Positions 1 to 7,864 of a stretch of DNA of 64,000 nucleotides are shown piece by piece. The stretch is from CAZRRV01 sp045660865 (GTDB lineage Bacteria; Bacillota; Clostridia; Oscillospirales; Acutalibacteraceae). The notes beneath the pieces were generated by a model. It searched no databases, was not told where the DNA came from, and was given only the letters and a program-made list of their open reading frames with translations. The stretch covers positions 1 to 64,000 of the forward strand of contig JAZREP010000008.1 in assembly GCA_045660865.1 (NCBI GenBank), read 5' to 3'. How positions within the stretch are numbered: the stretch's first letter is position 1; the number at the start of each line of letters is the position of its first letter. Made by a program: the position numbers and the translations under genes.

Positions 1-1
1 C

Positions 2-232
2 CGTCATACACCTTTCTTTAACAACTATCGTCCCCAGTTCTATTTCAGAACAACCGACGTTACCGGCGTAATTTCTTTGCCCGCAGGCGTAGAGATGTGC
101 ATGCCTGGTGATAACGTAGAGATGGACGTAGAGCTCATCACTCCTATCGCAATCGAAGAAGGTCTTCGTTTCGCTATTCGTGAGGGTGGCCGTACAGTTG
201 GTTCCGGCGTTGTAACCGCTATCAACAACTAA
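2..232 (+). CDS. tuf: Elongation factor Tu, C-terminal end (partial)
   Basis: The last 76 codons of EF-Tu, which delivers aminoacyl-tRNA to the ribosome as a GTP complex. The reading frame enters from the left edge. It shows the domain 3 signature (FRTTDVTG, then MPGDNVEM) and the near-universal ending of the type RFAIREGGRTVGSGVV. The G domain lies outside the window. A strong terminator follows, so it is probably the last gene of its transcript, detached here from the S10 operon by an editing protein and a ZIP transporter. Confidence 0.97.
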   Translation, partial: RHTPFFNNYRPQFYFRTTDVTGVISLPAGVEMCMPGDNVEMDVELITPIAIEEGLRFAIREGGRTVGSGVVTAINN

Positions 233-247
233 TTATCTACAAATAAA

Positions 248-277
248 AACAACCGAGGATTTCCTCGGTTGTTTTTT
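248..277. terminator. Terminator after tuf
   Basis: Inverted repeat AACAACCGAGG / CCTCGGTTGTT with a 3-4 nt loop, followed by a run of T on the plus strand and preceded by A-rich sequence. It lies between the convergent tuf and prolyl-tRNA editing genes and can serve both. Confidence 0.85.
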
Positions 278-834
278 TATATTTCTGTTTGTTCGTATTT
301 CGGTAATGTGACGGTTGTTATAGTGTGTTTAGTGGCAGGAATGATTTTTTCTGTCATATCACTCAAGCTTATTTTTAAACTTGAAGTGTTTATGCAGGGG
401 TGACAACCGACATATTCATTTTGCAATATATCTTCATCAATAATAAGTCTTACATCAGAGTCTATATCGTTGATAAGTCCAAGTACACTTGCTGAGCCCG
501 GTGTTGTGCCCAAATATTTTTCCATAAACTCCGCCGAGGCAAAGGAAAGACGAGCAGAACCGATTTGTGCAGATAAATCTTTTGTTTTGAAGGGCTTATT
601 GCCAGGCATCAGTAAAAGATAAAATTGTGTCTGCTGTCGGTTGCAAAGAAACAGGTTTTTGCAAATTTCAGCACCCAAAACTTTATCAATTTCCTCGCAC
701 ACTTCCATTGTCATAGCGGGCTCGTGGTCGACACGCTCAAAAGGAACATTTAAACTATCTAAAAAATCATATACCAATATCTCTTTTTCTGTTCGCCCGT
801 CATTGGTGCTGGGTCTTCCTAACTCTAAAATCAT
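277..834 (-). CDS. YbaK/ProX-family prolyl-tRNA editing protein (PrdX-like)
   Basis: A free-standing aminoacyl-tRNA deacylase of the YbaK/INS superfamily, about 185 residues. This family hydrolyses mischarged Ala-tRNA(Pro) or related species in trans. Visible family marks are the N-terminal DHEPAMTMEVCEEI segment, the K-N-L-F-L core strand and the GCHPCINTSSLKI stretch typical of the ProX/PrdX subgroup. I chose the start at 834 because AGGAGA lies 6 nt upstream (841-846); a longer in-frame start at 864 has no ribosome site. The ProRS in this window (19987-21420) is the short archaeal type with no room for the bacterial INS editing insertion, which fits a need for trans editing. Exact substrate is inferred. 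Confidence 0.85.
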   Translation of the reverse strand: MILELGRPSTNDGRTEKEILVYDFLDSLNVPFERVDHEPAMTMEVCEEIDKVLGAEICKNLFLCNRQQTQFYLLLMPGNKPFKTKDLSAQIGSARLSFASAEFMEKYLGTTPGSASVLGLINDIDSDVRLIIDEDILQNEYVGCHPCINTSSLKISLSDMTEKIIPATKHTITTVTLPKYEQTEI

Positions 835-862
835 CTTTTTTCTCCTAGTTTTCTTTATATAC

Positions 863-891
863 ATTTTAATATAATAAATTGCGATTGTAAA
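863..891 (-). promoter_or_regulatory. Sigma-A promoter of the prolyl-tRNA editing gene
   Basis: On the minus strand, TTTACA (886-891), a 17 nt spacer and TAAAAT (863-868), about 30 nt upstream of the chosen start at 834. Confidence 0.6.
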
Positions 892-931
892 TATAAATAA
901 TGTACTTTTTTATAAAACTGTGTTACAATAA

Positions 932-1144
932 TATAATGGTTATAGTAAGTCGAAATGGTGCAAGCCAGCACTATTTCGACTTAGAATCTACGATTCTAAA
1001 ACAAATTTTCGATGAAAATTTGACTATACCCATTTCAATGAATATAGCGCATAATTAAATTTTATTGAATTTAATTATGCTAAAGCCGATAAAATCGGCT
1101 TGTCGGAACGCCTTTCAGCGTTTCGACATTCTATAATCATTATA
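932..1144. repeat. Inverted pair of cloverleaf-like palindromic elements
   Basis: Two related units of about 100 bp point towards each other. The left unit starts with TATAATGGTTATAG (932-945); the right unit starts on the minus strand with TATAATGATTATAG (1131-1144). Each has a closing stem (TATAGT 941-946 with ACTATA 1023-1028; TATAG 1043-1047 with CTATA 1131-1135) around three hairpins. Left: 947-982 (15 bp stem), 982-998 (7 bp, 3 nt loop), 1002-1022 (9 bp, 3 nt loop). Right, read backwards: 1101-1128 (11 bp), 1084-1100 (7 bp, 3 nt loop), 1049-1080 (13 bp). Stem order and sizes agree although most stem sequences differ. It may be a MITE or dispersed repeat, or a structured RNA. No protein is encoded. 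Confidence 0.75.
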
Positions 1145-1165
1145 AACAAACAGCAGGAGGCAGTT

Positions 1166-1921
1166 ATGAAAATGGTGCTTTTAACCGCAATCGGTGTCGG
1201 TGGTGCAACGATTGTCGGCTCCCTTATTGGATTTATTTTCAAAAAGATTTCGCATAAATTCAGTGATATCGTTCTGTCGTTTGCCGCAGGTGTAATGCTT
1301 GCCGCAGCTGTGTTGGGTTTGATTATACCTTCGGTTGAGTACGGCGGAAAGTTTGGCTTGCTTATTACTGTGGCAGGTATTTTTGTCGGTGCGATTGCGC
1401 TGAACTTAATAGATAAAATTGTCCCCCACGTGCATAAAATGATGGGAACAGATATTGAAGCCCATAGCGGTAATGCAAATTTGAATAAAGTACTGTTGTT
1501 TGTTATGGCAATTGCAATACATAATCTTCCTGAAGGTATTGCCGCAGGCGTCGGCTTTGGGTCGGGCAATACAGCAGAAGCAATGCTTATTGCCGGCGGT
1601 ATTGCACTGCAAAACATACCGGAGGGTATGGTTATAATAGGGCCTATGCTGGCGGCGGGAATCAGTCCTCGTAAAACCTTCATTTTAGCTATGGCTACAG
1701 GTATGGTAGAGGTGGTAGGCACTCTGCTTGGTTATTTCGCTGTAAGTATTGCCTCGGCAGTTTTGCCTTTTGCCTTAGCTTTTGCGGGCGGAACAATGCT
1801 TTATGTAATTAGCGATGAAATGGTACCCGAAACCCATGGCCACGGCAGTGAACGAGGTGCCACATACGCACTTTTGCTCGGCTTTTGTGTAATGCTGGTG
1901 TCTGATGTGCTGTTAGGCTGA
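1166..1921 (+). CDS. ZIP family divalent metal transporter
   Basis: A membrane importer of the ZIP family (zinc, possibly iron or manganese), 251 residues with about eight hydrophobic segments. It shows both metal-site signatures: HNLPEGIAAG in the fourth and ALQNIPEGMVI in the fifth transmembrane helix. The start at 1166 has CAGGAGG 6 nt upstream and begins MKMVLLTAIGVGG; an in-frame start further up at 1100 would run through the palindromic element and is rejected. It is a single-gene unit closed by its own terminator. The bacterial GufA/ZupT-like subgroup fits. Metal specificity cannot be read from sequence. Confidence 0.92.
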   Translation: MKMVLLTAIGVGGATIVGSLIGFIFKKISHKFSDIVLSFAAGVMLAAAVLGLIIPSVEYGGKFGLLITVAGIFVGAIALNLIDKIVPHVHKMMGTDIEAHSGNANLNKVLLFVMAIAIHNLPEGIAAGVGFGSGNTAEAMLIAGGIALQNIPEGMVIIGPMLAAGISPRKTFILAMATGMVEVVGTLLGYFAVSIASAVLPFALAFAGGTMLYVISDEMVPETHGHGSERGATYALLLGFCVMLVSDVLLG

Positions 1922-1936
1922 TTTAATTGAAAATAT

Positions 1937-1967
1937 AAAGGCTACTCTAAGGTTAGAGTAGCCTTTT
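1937..1967 (+). terminator. Terminator after the ZIP transporter gene
   Basis: AAGGCTACTCTAA / TTAGAGTAGCCTT hairpin followed by six T. Confidence 0.9.
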
Positions 1968-2041
1968 TTATGCTCAAAAGCCGCAAAAATACAGGTTTTT
2001 AGAGCTAAAACTCTAATACTACAAAAAAATATAAAAAATGC

Positions 2042-2070
2042 TTGACTATTAGAAAAATTTATGATAAAAT
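2042..2070 (+). promoter_or_regulatory. Promoter of the S10-spc-alpha operon
   Basis: TTGACT (2042-2047), 17 nt spacer, TAAAAT (2065-2070): a near-consensus sigma-A promoter. No other convincing promoter was seen before rplQ, so it probably drives the whole ribosomal operon, about 15 kb. Confidence 0.85.
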
Positions 2071-2076
2071 ATTCGA

Positions 2077-2357
2077 GCATGTGAAATGCAGATATGCGAT
2101 GATGCGGGAGGTGGCCAACCTCGAGTTGGGAAATTTCCGCGGAGTATGTCCGATTTTAAACCGGGCGAAAAAACTTTTCCAAGTTGCCTTGCGTACTTAT
2201 GTGCAAAAGGTTTCAGGCTTACGTTGCCTGTCCCCGGAATGGCTGAATTTGCTTGCGGCCATTTCGGTTTTATGATGGCGTCGGGTGAAACACCCGGCTC
2301 GGTGTAAGGAAAAGAACAAGCAAGCGCCCGCCAACTATTTTAAGGAGGCGTAAGTCA
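2077..2357 (+). promoter_or_regulatory. Structured 5' leader of the ribosomal operon
   Basis: About 280 nt of untranslated leader between the promoter and rpsJ. It holds local stems: CCAAC/GTTGG (2115-2129), CAGGC/GCCTG (2214-2230) and CGGGTG-AAA-CACCCG (2282-2296). Two short overlapping reading frames here lack a ribosome site and resemble no protein. Long leaders on r-protein operons commonly bind an operon product (L4 in Gammaproteobacteria) for feedback control; whether this one does is inference. None of the hairpins is followed by a T run, so no classical attenuator is evident. Confidence 0.5.
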
Positions 2358-2669
2358 ATGGCAGTAAAGGAAAAAATCAGAATCAGACTTAAAGGTTACG
2401 ACCATGCTTTGGTAGACCAGTCCGCAGAGAAAATTGTGGAGACTGCAAAGCGTACAGGTTCAAGGGTATCCGGTCCTGTGCCGCTGCCCACCAAAAAAGA
2501 GGTTGTTACCATTTTGCGCGCTGTTCATAAGTATAAAGACAGCCGTGAGCAGTTTGAAATGAGAACACACAAAAGGCTTATCGACGTTCTCAGGCCGTCC
2601 AACAAAACTGTTGAGGCACTGATGGGTCTTGAGCTCCCCGCCGGCGTTGAAATCGAAATTAAACTGTAA
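2358..2669 (+). CDS. rpsJ: 30S ribosomal protein S10
   Basis: 103 residues, usual length. S10 (also NusE) sits in the 30S head and joins NusB in antitermination. Conserved RIRLKGYDHALVDQS near the N-terminus and THKRLIDVLRP in the C-terminal half are present. AAGGAGG lies 9 nt before the start. First gene of the operon, behind the long leader. Confidence 0.98.
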   Translation: MAVKEKIRIRLKGYDHALVDQSAEKIVETAKRTGSRVSGPVPLPTKKEVVTILRAVHKYKDSREQFEMRTHKRLIDVLRPSNKTVEALMGLELPAGVEIEIKL

Positions 2670-2691
2670 GTTTAGTTTTGTCGGCAGGTCA

Positions 2692-2710
2692 TGTTGGCAC
2701 TATGCCAACC
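2692..2710 (+). other. Intercistronic hairpin before rplC
   Basis: GTTGGC-ACTAT-GCCAAC in the 65 nt gap between rpsJ and rplC, with no T run. Could protect or process mRNA or act in translational control; function unknown. Confidence 0.4.
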
Positions 2711-2734
2711 AATAACCATTAAGGAGGATAAAAA

Positions 2735-3367
2735 ATGAAAAAAGGTATCATTGGCAAAAAGCTTGGTATGACACAGCTTTTTGACGCAAACGGAAATGTT
2801 GTTCCGGTAACTGTTGTAGAGGCAGGCCCCTGTGTTGTCAGCCAGATTAAAACAGTTGAGAACGACGGTTATGCCGCAATTCAAATTGGCTACGGCGATT
2901 TGAAGGCTTCTAAGGTTAACAAACCTATGAAGGGCCATTTCGGCAAGGGTGATGTAGCACCCAAGAAGGTTCTGCGTGAGCTTCGTCTTGAAGATATGTC
3001 TGCTTATAATGTAGGCGATATCATCAAGGTTGATGTATTTGCAGAGGGTGACCGCATTGATGTTGTGGGCACCAGCAAAGGTAAGGGTTACGCCGGCGTA
3101 ATCAAGCGCTGGAATTTCTCCCGCCTCAAAATGACACACGGTTCCGGTCCTGTTGCTCGCCACGGCGGCTCTTTGGGCGCCAGCAGCTCTCCCTCACGTG
3201 TTATGAAGGGTAAGAAAATGGCAGGTCACTTGGGCGCAGAACGTGTCACAGTTCAAAATTTAGATGTAGTTAAGGTAGACGCTGAGAACAATATTATTGC
3301 AGTTAAGGGTGCTATCCCCGGTCCTAAGGGCGGAATTGTGGTAATTTCGGACAGCGTGAAAGCTTAG
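2735..3367 (+). CDS. rplC: 50S ribosomal protein L3
   Basis: 210 residues. An early-assembly 50S protein with an extension towards the peptidyl transferase centre. The MKKGIIGKKLGMTQLFD start, the TSKGKGYAGVIKRW central stretch and the SSPSRVMKGKKMAGHLG loop are typical. AAGGAGGAT precedes the start. Confidence 0.98.
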   Translation: MKKGIIGKKLGMTQLFDANGNVVPVTVVEAGPCVVSQIKTVENDGYAAIQIGYGDLKASKVNKPMKGHFGKGDVAPKKVLRELRLEDMSAYNVGDIIKVDVFAEGDRIDVVGTSKGKGYAGVIKRWNFSRLKMTHGSGPVARHGGSLGASSSPSRVMKGKKMAGHLGAERVTVQNLDVVKVDAENNIIAVKGAIPGPKGGIVVISDSVKA

Positions 3368-3384
3368 GAAAGGAGTGTTGAGTT

Positions 3385-4008
3385 ATGCCTAATGTAGCAG
3401 TAGTTGACATGACCGGTAAGCAGGTTGGCGATATCGCATTAAGCGATGCTATCTTCGGTATCGAACCTAACGCGGTCGTTATGCATATGGCGGTTGTTAA
3501 TTTCTTGGCAAATCAGCGCCAGGGCACACAATCAACATTGACTCGCTCTGAGATTTCCGGCGGTGGCCGCAAGCCTTGGCGTCAAAAGGGTACAGGCCAT
3601 GCAAGACAGGGCTCTACCCGTTCTCCGCAGTGGAGACACGGCGGTATTGCGCTCGGCCCGAAGCCGAGGGATTATTCCTACAGCTTGAACAAGAAGGTTC
3701 GTAAGCTGGCGCTCAAATCCGCTCTTTCCGATAAGGTTATCGGCGGTAATCTGATTGTTTTGGATTCTTTGAATCTGGATTCATACAAAACAAAGACCGT
3801 TGTAGATTGCCTCAAGGCTATCGGCACCGGCAAGAAAACATTGATTGTATTAGAGGATAACAATGCATTCGCTGTTCGCAGCGCAGCTAACATCCCCGGC
3901 GTAAAAACCGCTCAGGTTAATACAATCAACACCTACGACATTTTGAATGCCAACACTTTGGTAATCGTTAAGGGTGCCGTAGCAAAGATTGAGGAGGTAT
4001 ATGCATAA
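3385..4008 (+). CDS. rplD: 50S ribosomal protein L4
   Basis: 207 residues. Its long loop, seen here as GGRKPWRQKGTGHARQGS, lines the exit tunnel constriction and is a known site of macrolide resistance mutations in other species. L4 is the classical feedback regulator of S10 operons in Gammaproteobacteria. Stop overlaps the start of rplW by one base (TAATG). Confidence 0.98.
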   Translation: MPNVAVVDMTGKQVGDIALSDAIFGIEPNAVVMHMAVVNFLANQRQGTQSTLTRSEISGGGRKPWRQKGTGHARQGSTRSPQWRHGGIALGPKPRDYSYSLNKKVRKLALKSALSDKVIGGNLIVLDSLNLDSYKTKTVVDCLKAIGTGKKTLIVLEDNNAFAVRSAANIPGVKTAQVNTINTYDILNANTLVIVKGAVAKIEEVYA

Positions 4009-4298
4009 TGGTTGCACAAGATATTATTATTGCTCCTATCATTACTGAAAAGAGCATGAGCACAGTTGCTGATAAGAAATATACCTTCAAGGTAGCTAAA
4101 GACGCCGGCAAGATTGAGATTAAAAAGGCTGTTGAAGAGCTTTTCTCAGTTGAGGTTGTTAAAGTTAACACTGTAAGCGTACGCGGTCAGTTGCGTCGCA
4201 TGGGCCGTTATCAAGGCTACACTCCTGCTTGGAAAAAGGCAGTAGTTACCCTTTCGGCTAAATCCAAACCCATCGAGTTCTTTGAGGGTCTGAAATAA
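4008..4298 (+). CDS. rplW: 50S ribosomal protein L23
   Basis: 96 residues, usual length. L23 lies at the tunnel exit and docks trigger factor and SRP. The IIAPIITEKSMS start and the KIEIKKAVEELFSVEVV helix-strand unit are diagnostic. Translationally coupled to rplD by the one-base overlap. Confidence 0.98.
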   Translation: MVAQDIIIAPIITEKSMSTVADKKYTFKVAKDAGKIEIKKAVEELFSVEVVKVNTVSVRGQLRRMGRYQGYTPAWKKAVVTLSAKSKPIEFFEGLK

Positions 4299-4301
4299 TC
4301 G

Positions 4302-4352
4302 GGAAACCGTTTAAGAGTTTCCGGCAATGTATGGAGACGTATTGTTGTCTCC
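4302..4352 (+). other. Two intercistronic hairpins before rplB
   Basis: GGAAAC/GTTTCC (4302-4322) and GGAGAC/GTCTCC (4333-4352) in the 82 nt gap between rplW and rplB. No T run follows. The gap is unusually long for this operon; role unknown. Confidence 0.4.
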
Positions 4353-4380
4353 GCTAAGCCTAAATAGGAGAGTGAAACAC

Positions 4381-5214
4381 ATGGCAGTTAAGCATTATAA
4401 GCCTACAACACCCGGTAGACGTGGCATGACAGTTATCGATTATTCCGAACTGTCCAAGGTCGCTCCGGAAAAGAGCCTGCTTCAGCCGGTTAAGAATAAC
4501 GCCGGTCGTAATAGCTATGGCCGTATCACCGTTCGTCATCAGGGCGGCGGTAATCGTAAGAAATACCGTGTAATCGATTTCAAGAGAGACAAGATGGGTA
4601 TCCCCGCAACAGTTCTCACTATCGAATACGACCCCAACCGTTCAGCTTTTATCTCCCTCGTACAATATGAGGATGGAGAAAAGCGTTACATCATCGCTCC
4701 CGTTGGATTAAAGGTTGGCGATGTTGTACTCAGCGGCCCCGGAGCTGATATTAAGCCCGGTAACGCACTCAACCTTTCTGATATCCCGGTTGGTACCTTT
4801 ATACACAACGTAGAGATGTACCCCGGTAAAGGTGCACAGCTTGCTCGCTCTGCCGGTAACATGGCACAGCTTATGGCAAAAGAGGGCAAATATGCTCTCT
4901 TAAGATTGCCTTCTGGTGAGCTTCGCAACGTTCCGGTAAACTGCATGGCTACTATCGGCCAGGTAAGCAATACCGAGCATGAGAACGTAAACATCGGTAA
5001 AGCCGGTCGTAAGCGTCACATGGGTTGGAGACCTACAGTTCGCGGTTCTGTTATGAACCCCTGCGACCACCCTCACGGTGGTGGTGAAGGTAAGTCACCC
5101 ATCGGTCGTCCCGGTCCTGTAACACCTTGGGGTAAACCTACTCTGGGTTACAAGACTCGCAAGAAACACAAGGCCTCTGACAAGATGATTGTTAAGCGCC
5201 GTAACGATAAATAG
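4381..5214 (+). CDS. rplB: 50S ribosomal protein L2
   Basis: 277 residues. L2 is needed for subunit association and peptidyl transferase assembly. The MAVKHYKPTTPGRRGMTV start follows AGGAGAG; an in-frame start at 4327 would read through the intercistronic hairpins and is rejected. The C-terminal VMNPCDHPHGGGEG motif with the essential histidine is present. Confidence 0.98.
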   Translation: MAVKHYKPTTPGRRGMTVIDYSELSKVAPEKSLLQPVKNNAGRNSYGRITVRHQGGGNRKKYRVIDFKRDKMGIPATVLTIEYDPNRSAFISLVQYEDGEKRYIIAPVGLKVGDVVLSGPGADIKPGNALNLSDIPVGTFIHNVEMYPGKGAQLARSAGNMAQLMAKEGKYALLRLPSGELRNVPVNCMATIGQVSNTEHENVNIGKAGRKRHMGWRPTVRGSVMNPCDHPHGGGEGKSPIGRPGPVTPWGKPTLGYKTRKKHKASDKMIVKRRNDK

Positions 5215-5234
5215 TCGACGAAAGGAGTAAAGTC

Positions 5235-5510
5235 ATGGGAAGAAGCATTAAGAAAGGACCTTTTGTGCAACCTGTTTTGCTTAAAAGAGTTCAGCAAATG
5301 AATGAAACCGGCGAAAAACGTGTTTTAAAGACATGGAGCCGTGCATCCACCATATTCCCCGATTTCGTCGGTCACACTGTTGCGGTTCATGACGGCCGCA
5401 AACATGTACCTGTTTATGTTACAGAGGATATGGTCGGACACAAGTTCGGCGAGTTTGCCCCCACAAGAACTTACAGGGGTCACGCCGGATCCAAAACCAC
5501 CAAGAAGTAG
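5235..5510 (+). CDS. rpsS: 30S ribosomal protein S19
   Basis: 91 residues, head of the 30S subunit. MGRSIKKGPFV at the start and KFGEFAPTRTYRGHAG near the C-terminus are diagnostic. AAAGGAG is 8-9 nt upstream of the start. Confidence 0.98.
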   Translation: MGRSIKKGPFVQPVLLKRVQQMNETGEKRVLKTWSRASTIFPDFVGHTVAVHDGRKHVPVYVTEDMVGHKFGEFAPTRTYRGHAGSKTTKK

Positions 5511-5530
5511 GGTTGAAAGGAGAGTAAATA

Positions 5531-5869
5531 ATGGAAGCTAAAGCTACACTTAAATTCGCCCGAATTTCACCTCGCAAAATGCAAATTGTTTTGGATTTAA
5601 TCCGTAATCAGCCTGCTGACAAGGCGTTGGCTATTCTTAAATTCACACCCAAATCTGCTTGCGAGTATTTGGAAAAATTATTAAAATCAGCAATTGCAAA
5701 TGCTGAGAACAACCACAATATGGACAGCTCTAAGCTGTATGTTGCAGAGTGCTTTGCCTGCCCCGGACCTATCTTGAAGAGAATCCGTCCGAAGGACCAC
5801 GGCCGTGCACACCGCATTTTAAAAAGAACATCTCATGTTACCTTGGTTCTCAAGGAATATGAAGACTAA
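5531..5869 (+). CDS. rplV: 50S ribosomal protein L22
   Basis: 112 residues. L22 sends a beta-hairpin into the exit tunnel; the tip sequence here is around CPGPILKRIRPKDHGRAHR. Start follows AAAGGAGAG. Confidence 0.98.
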   Translation: MEAKATLKFARISPRKMQIVLDLIRNQPADKALAILKFTPKSACEYLEKLLKSAIANAENNHNMDSSKLYVAECFACPGPILKRIRPKDHGRAHRILKRTSHVTLVLKEYED

Positions 5870-5884
5870 GAAGGAGGTTAAGTT

Positions 5885-6553
5885 ATGGGCCAGAAAGTAC
5901 ATCCGCATGGATTCCGCGTTGGCGTAATTAAAGACTGGGATTCCAGATGGTTTGTTAAAGACGAGGTCTTTGGCGATACTTTGGTTGAGGACTATAACCT
6001 CCGCAAGTATCTCAAAAAGACATTATATGCAGCCGGCGTAGCTAAGATTGAAATCGAGCGCGACGCCAAAAGAGTTCGCATTCACATTCACTGCGCTAAG
6101 CCCGGTATCGTAATCGGTAGAAACGGTTCCGAAATCGAGAAGCTTCGTGCACAGTGTCAAAAATTCCTCAAGAACGATAACGTTGTTATCAACATCGTTG
6201 AGGTTAAAAACCCTGACTTGAACGCAACCTTGATTGCTGAGAACATTGCAGCACAGCTTGAGAAGAGAATTTCTTTCCGCCGTGCTATGAAGTTGGCTAT
6301 CGGCCGTGCAATGCGTCTTGGCGCAAAAGGTATCAAGACACAGGTATCCGGTCGTTTGGGCGGCGCTGAAATCGCTCGTACCGAACAGTATCATGAGGGC
6401 ACCATCCCGCTGCAAACTATCCGTGCTGACATCAACTACGGTTTTGCCGAAGCACACACCACCTACGGCCGTTTGGGCGTAAAGGTTTGGTTGTACACCG
6501 GCGAGGTTTTGCACGATGCCCGTAAACCCCGCAAGGAAGGAGGCACCCGATAA
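5885..6553 (+). CDS. rpsC: 30S ribosomal protein S3
   Basis: 222 residues with an N-terminal KH domain (GIVIGRNGSEIEKL is the GxxG loop region) and the C-terminal S3 domain ending in basic residues. Part of the mRNA entry site helicase. Stop and the rplP start overlap by one base. Confidence 0.98.
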   Translation: MGQKVHPHGFRVGVIKDWDSRWFVKDEVFGDTLVEDYNLRKYLKKTLYAAGVAKIEIERDAKRVRIHIHCAKPGIVIGRNGSEIEKLRAQCQKFLKNDNVVINIVEVKNPDLNATLIAENIAAQLEKRISFRRAMKLAIGRAMRLGAKGIKTQVSGRLGGAEIARTEQYHEGTIPLQTIRADINYGFAEAHTTYGRLGVKVWLYTGEVLHDARKPRKEGGTR

Positions 6554-6978
6554 TGTTAATGCCTAAGCGTGTTAAATATCGTCGTGTCCACAGAGGCCGC
6601 TTGAAGGGCCAAGCTATGAGAGGCAACTTTGTTTCTCACGGTGATTTTGGTCTTCAGGCTTTGGAGCCGGCTTGGATCACATCTAACCAGATTGAAGCAG
6701 CCCGTATTGCTATGACTCGTTATATCAAACGTGGCGGTCAGGTTTGGATTAAAATTTTCCCGGATAAGCCGATTACCGAAAAACCTGCCGAAACTCGAAT
6801 GGGTTCCGGTAAAGGTTCACCCGAATACTGGGTATCGGTTGTTAAACCTGGTAAGGTAATGTTTGAAATCGGTGGCGTAAGCGAGGAGTTAGCCCGTGAG
6901 GCTATGCGTTTGGCTGCCAACAAGCTGCCTATCAAGTGCAAGTTTATCACTAAGCAAGAAATGGGTGGTGAGCAGTAA
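6553..6978 (+). CDS. rplP: 50S ribosomal protein L16
   Basis: 141 residues. MLMPKRVKYRRVHRGR is the family start. L16 helps place tRNA in the A site. One-base overlaps (TAATG) on both sides couple it to rpsC and rpmC. Confidence 0.98.
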   Translation: MLMPKRVKYRRVHRGRLKGQAMRGNFVSHGDFGLQALEPAWITSNQIEAARIAMTRYIKRGGQVWIKIFPDKPITEKPAETRMGSGKGSPEYWVSVVKPGKVMFEIGGVSEELAREAMRLAANKLPIKCKFITKQEMGGEQ

Positions 6979-7184
6979 TGAAGATACAGGAAATCAGAGA
7001 GAAAACCCCCGCAGAGCTGAATGTTCAGCTTACAAAACTTAAAGATGAGCTGTTCCGCCTGCGTTTCCAGCACGCCATTAATCAGCTCGACAACCCCACA
7101 CGCCTCGCTGCCGTTAAAAAGGATATCGCTCGCGTTAAGACAATTATCCGCGAGAAAGAGCTTAAAGACGGCGCGCAAGCGTAA
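6978..7184 (+). CDS. rpmC: 50S ribosomal protein L29
   Basis: 68-residue two-helix protein near the tunnel exit. KIQEIREKTPAEL at the start and the FRLRFQHAINQLDNPTRL core are typical. Coupled to rplP. Confidence 0.97.
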   Translation: MKIQEIREKTPAELNVQLTKLKDELFRLRFQHAINQLDNPTRLAAVKKDIARVKTIIREKELKDGAQA

Positions 7185-7204
7185 TGAAAGGGAGGTAAAG
7201 CGTA

Positions 7205-7462
7205 ATGAGCGAAAGAAACCTTCGTAAGACAAGAGTAGGTAAGGTTGTAAGCGACAAGATGGATAAGACCATCGTTGTAGCCATTGAAGATAATGTACGC
7301 CACCCGCTCTACAAGAAGATTATTAAAAACACGGTTAAACTGAAAGCCCATGACGAGAACAACGAGTGCCGAGTAGGCGACCGCGTAATGGTTATGGAAA
7401 CCCGCCCGCTTTCCAAGGATAAGAGATGGCGTTTGGTTGAAATCGTAGAAAAGGCTAAATAG
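7205..7462 (+). CDS. rpsQ: 30S ribosomal protein S17
   Basis: 85 residues, OB fold, binds 16S rRNA early. RKTRVGKVVSDKMDKTIVV is the family signature. GGGAGG lies upstream of the ATG. Confidence 0.98.
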   Translation: MSERNLRKTRVGKVVSDKMDKTIVVAIEDNVRHPLYKKIIKNTVKLKAHDENNECRVGDRVMVMETRPLSKDKRWRLVEIVEKAK

Positions 7463-7480
7463 TCAAAGGAGGAAAAGACT

Positions 7481-7849
7481 GTGATACAACAACAGACTCT
7501 CCTCAAGGTTGCCGATAACACGGGCGCCAAGGAATTGATGTGTATCCGTGTTTTAGGCGGCTCCGGCAGGAGATATGCGAATATTGGCGACGTTGTCGTT
7601 GCTTCTGTTAAGAAGTCAGCACCCGGTGGTACTGTTAAAAAGGGCGACGTTGTTAAAGCCGTTATTGTCAGGTCTTGTAAAGGCCTTCGCCGCAGCGATG
7701 GCACTTACATTCGTTTTGACGAAAACGCAGCTGTTATTATTAGAGATGATAAAAACCCCAGAGGTACTCGTATCTTTGGACCTGTAGCCCGTGAGCTTCG
7801 TGAAAAGGATTATATGAAAATCCTTTCTCTTGCTCCCGAAGTACTTTAA
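7481..7849 (+). CDS. rplN: 50S ribosomal protein L14
   Basis: 122 residues, subunit interface, and the docking site of the silencing factor RsfS in other bacteria. Starts with GTG after AAAGGAGG. MIQQQTLLKVADNTGAKEL is diagnostic. Confidence 0.98.
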   Translation: MIQQQTLLKVADNTGAKELMCIRVLGGSGRRYANIGDVVVASVKKSAPGGTVKKGDVVKAVIVRSCKGLRRSDGTYIRFDENAAVIIRDDKNPRGTRIFGPVARELREKDYMKILSLAPEVL

Positions 7850-7864
7850 TAGGAGGTTGGGAAC

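Noticed and set aside
932..1033. The left cloverleaf as a tRNA gene
   Set aside because: It folds with four arms, but the first arm has a 15 bp stem, and there is no T-loop GTTCRA, no D-loop GG and no CCA or 7 bp acceptor stem.
1075..1722. Long reading frame opposite the ZIP transporter
   Set aside because: Mirror of the transporter frame: composition is Ile/Pro/Ala-rich, there is no ribosome site and it matches no family.
2042..2307. Two overlapping short reading frames in the S10 leader
   Set aside because: They overlap the promoter, have no ribosome site and resemble no protein.
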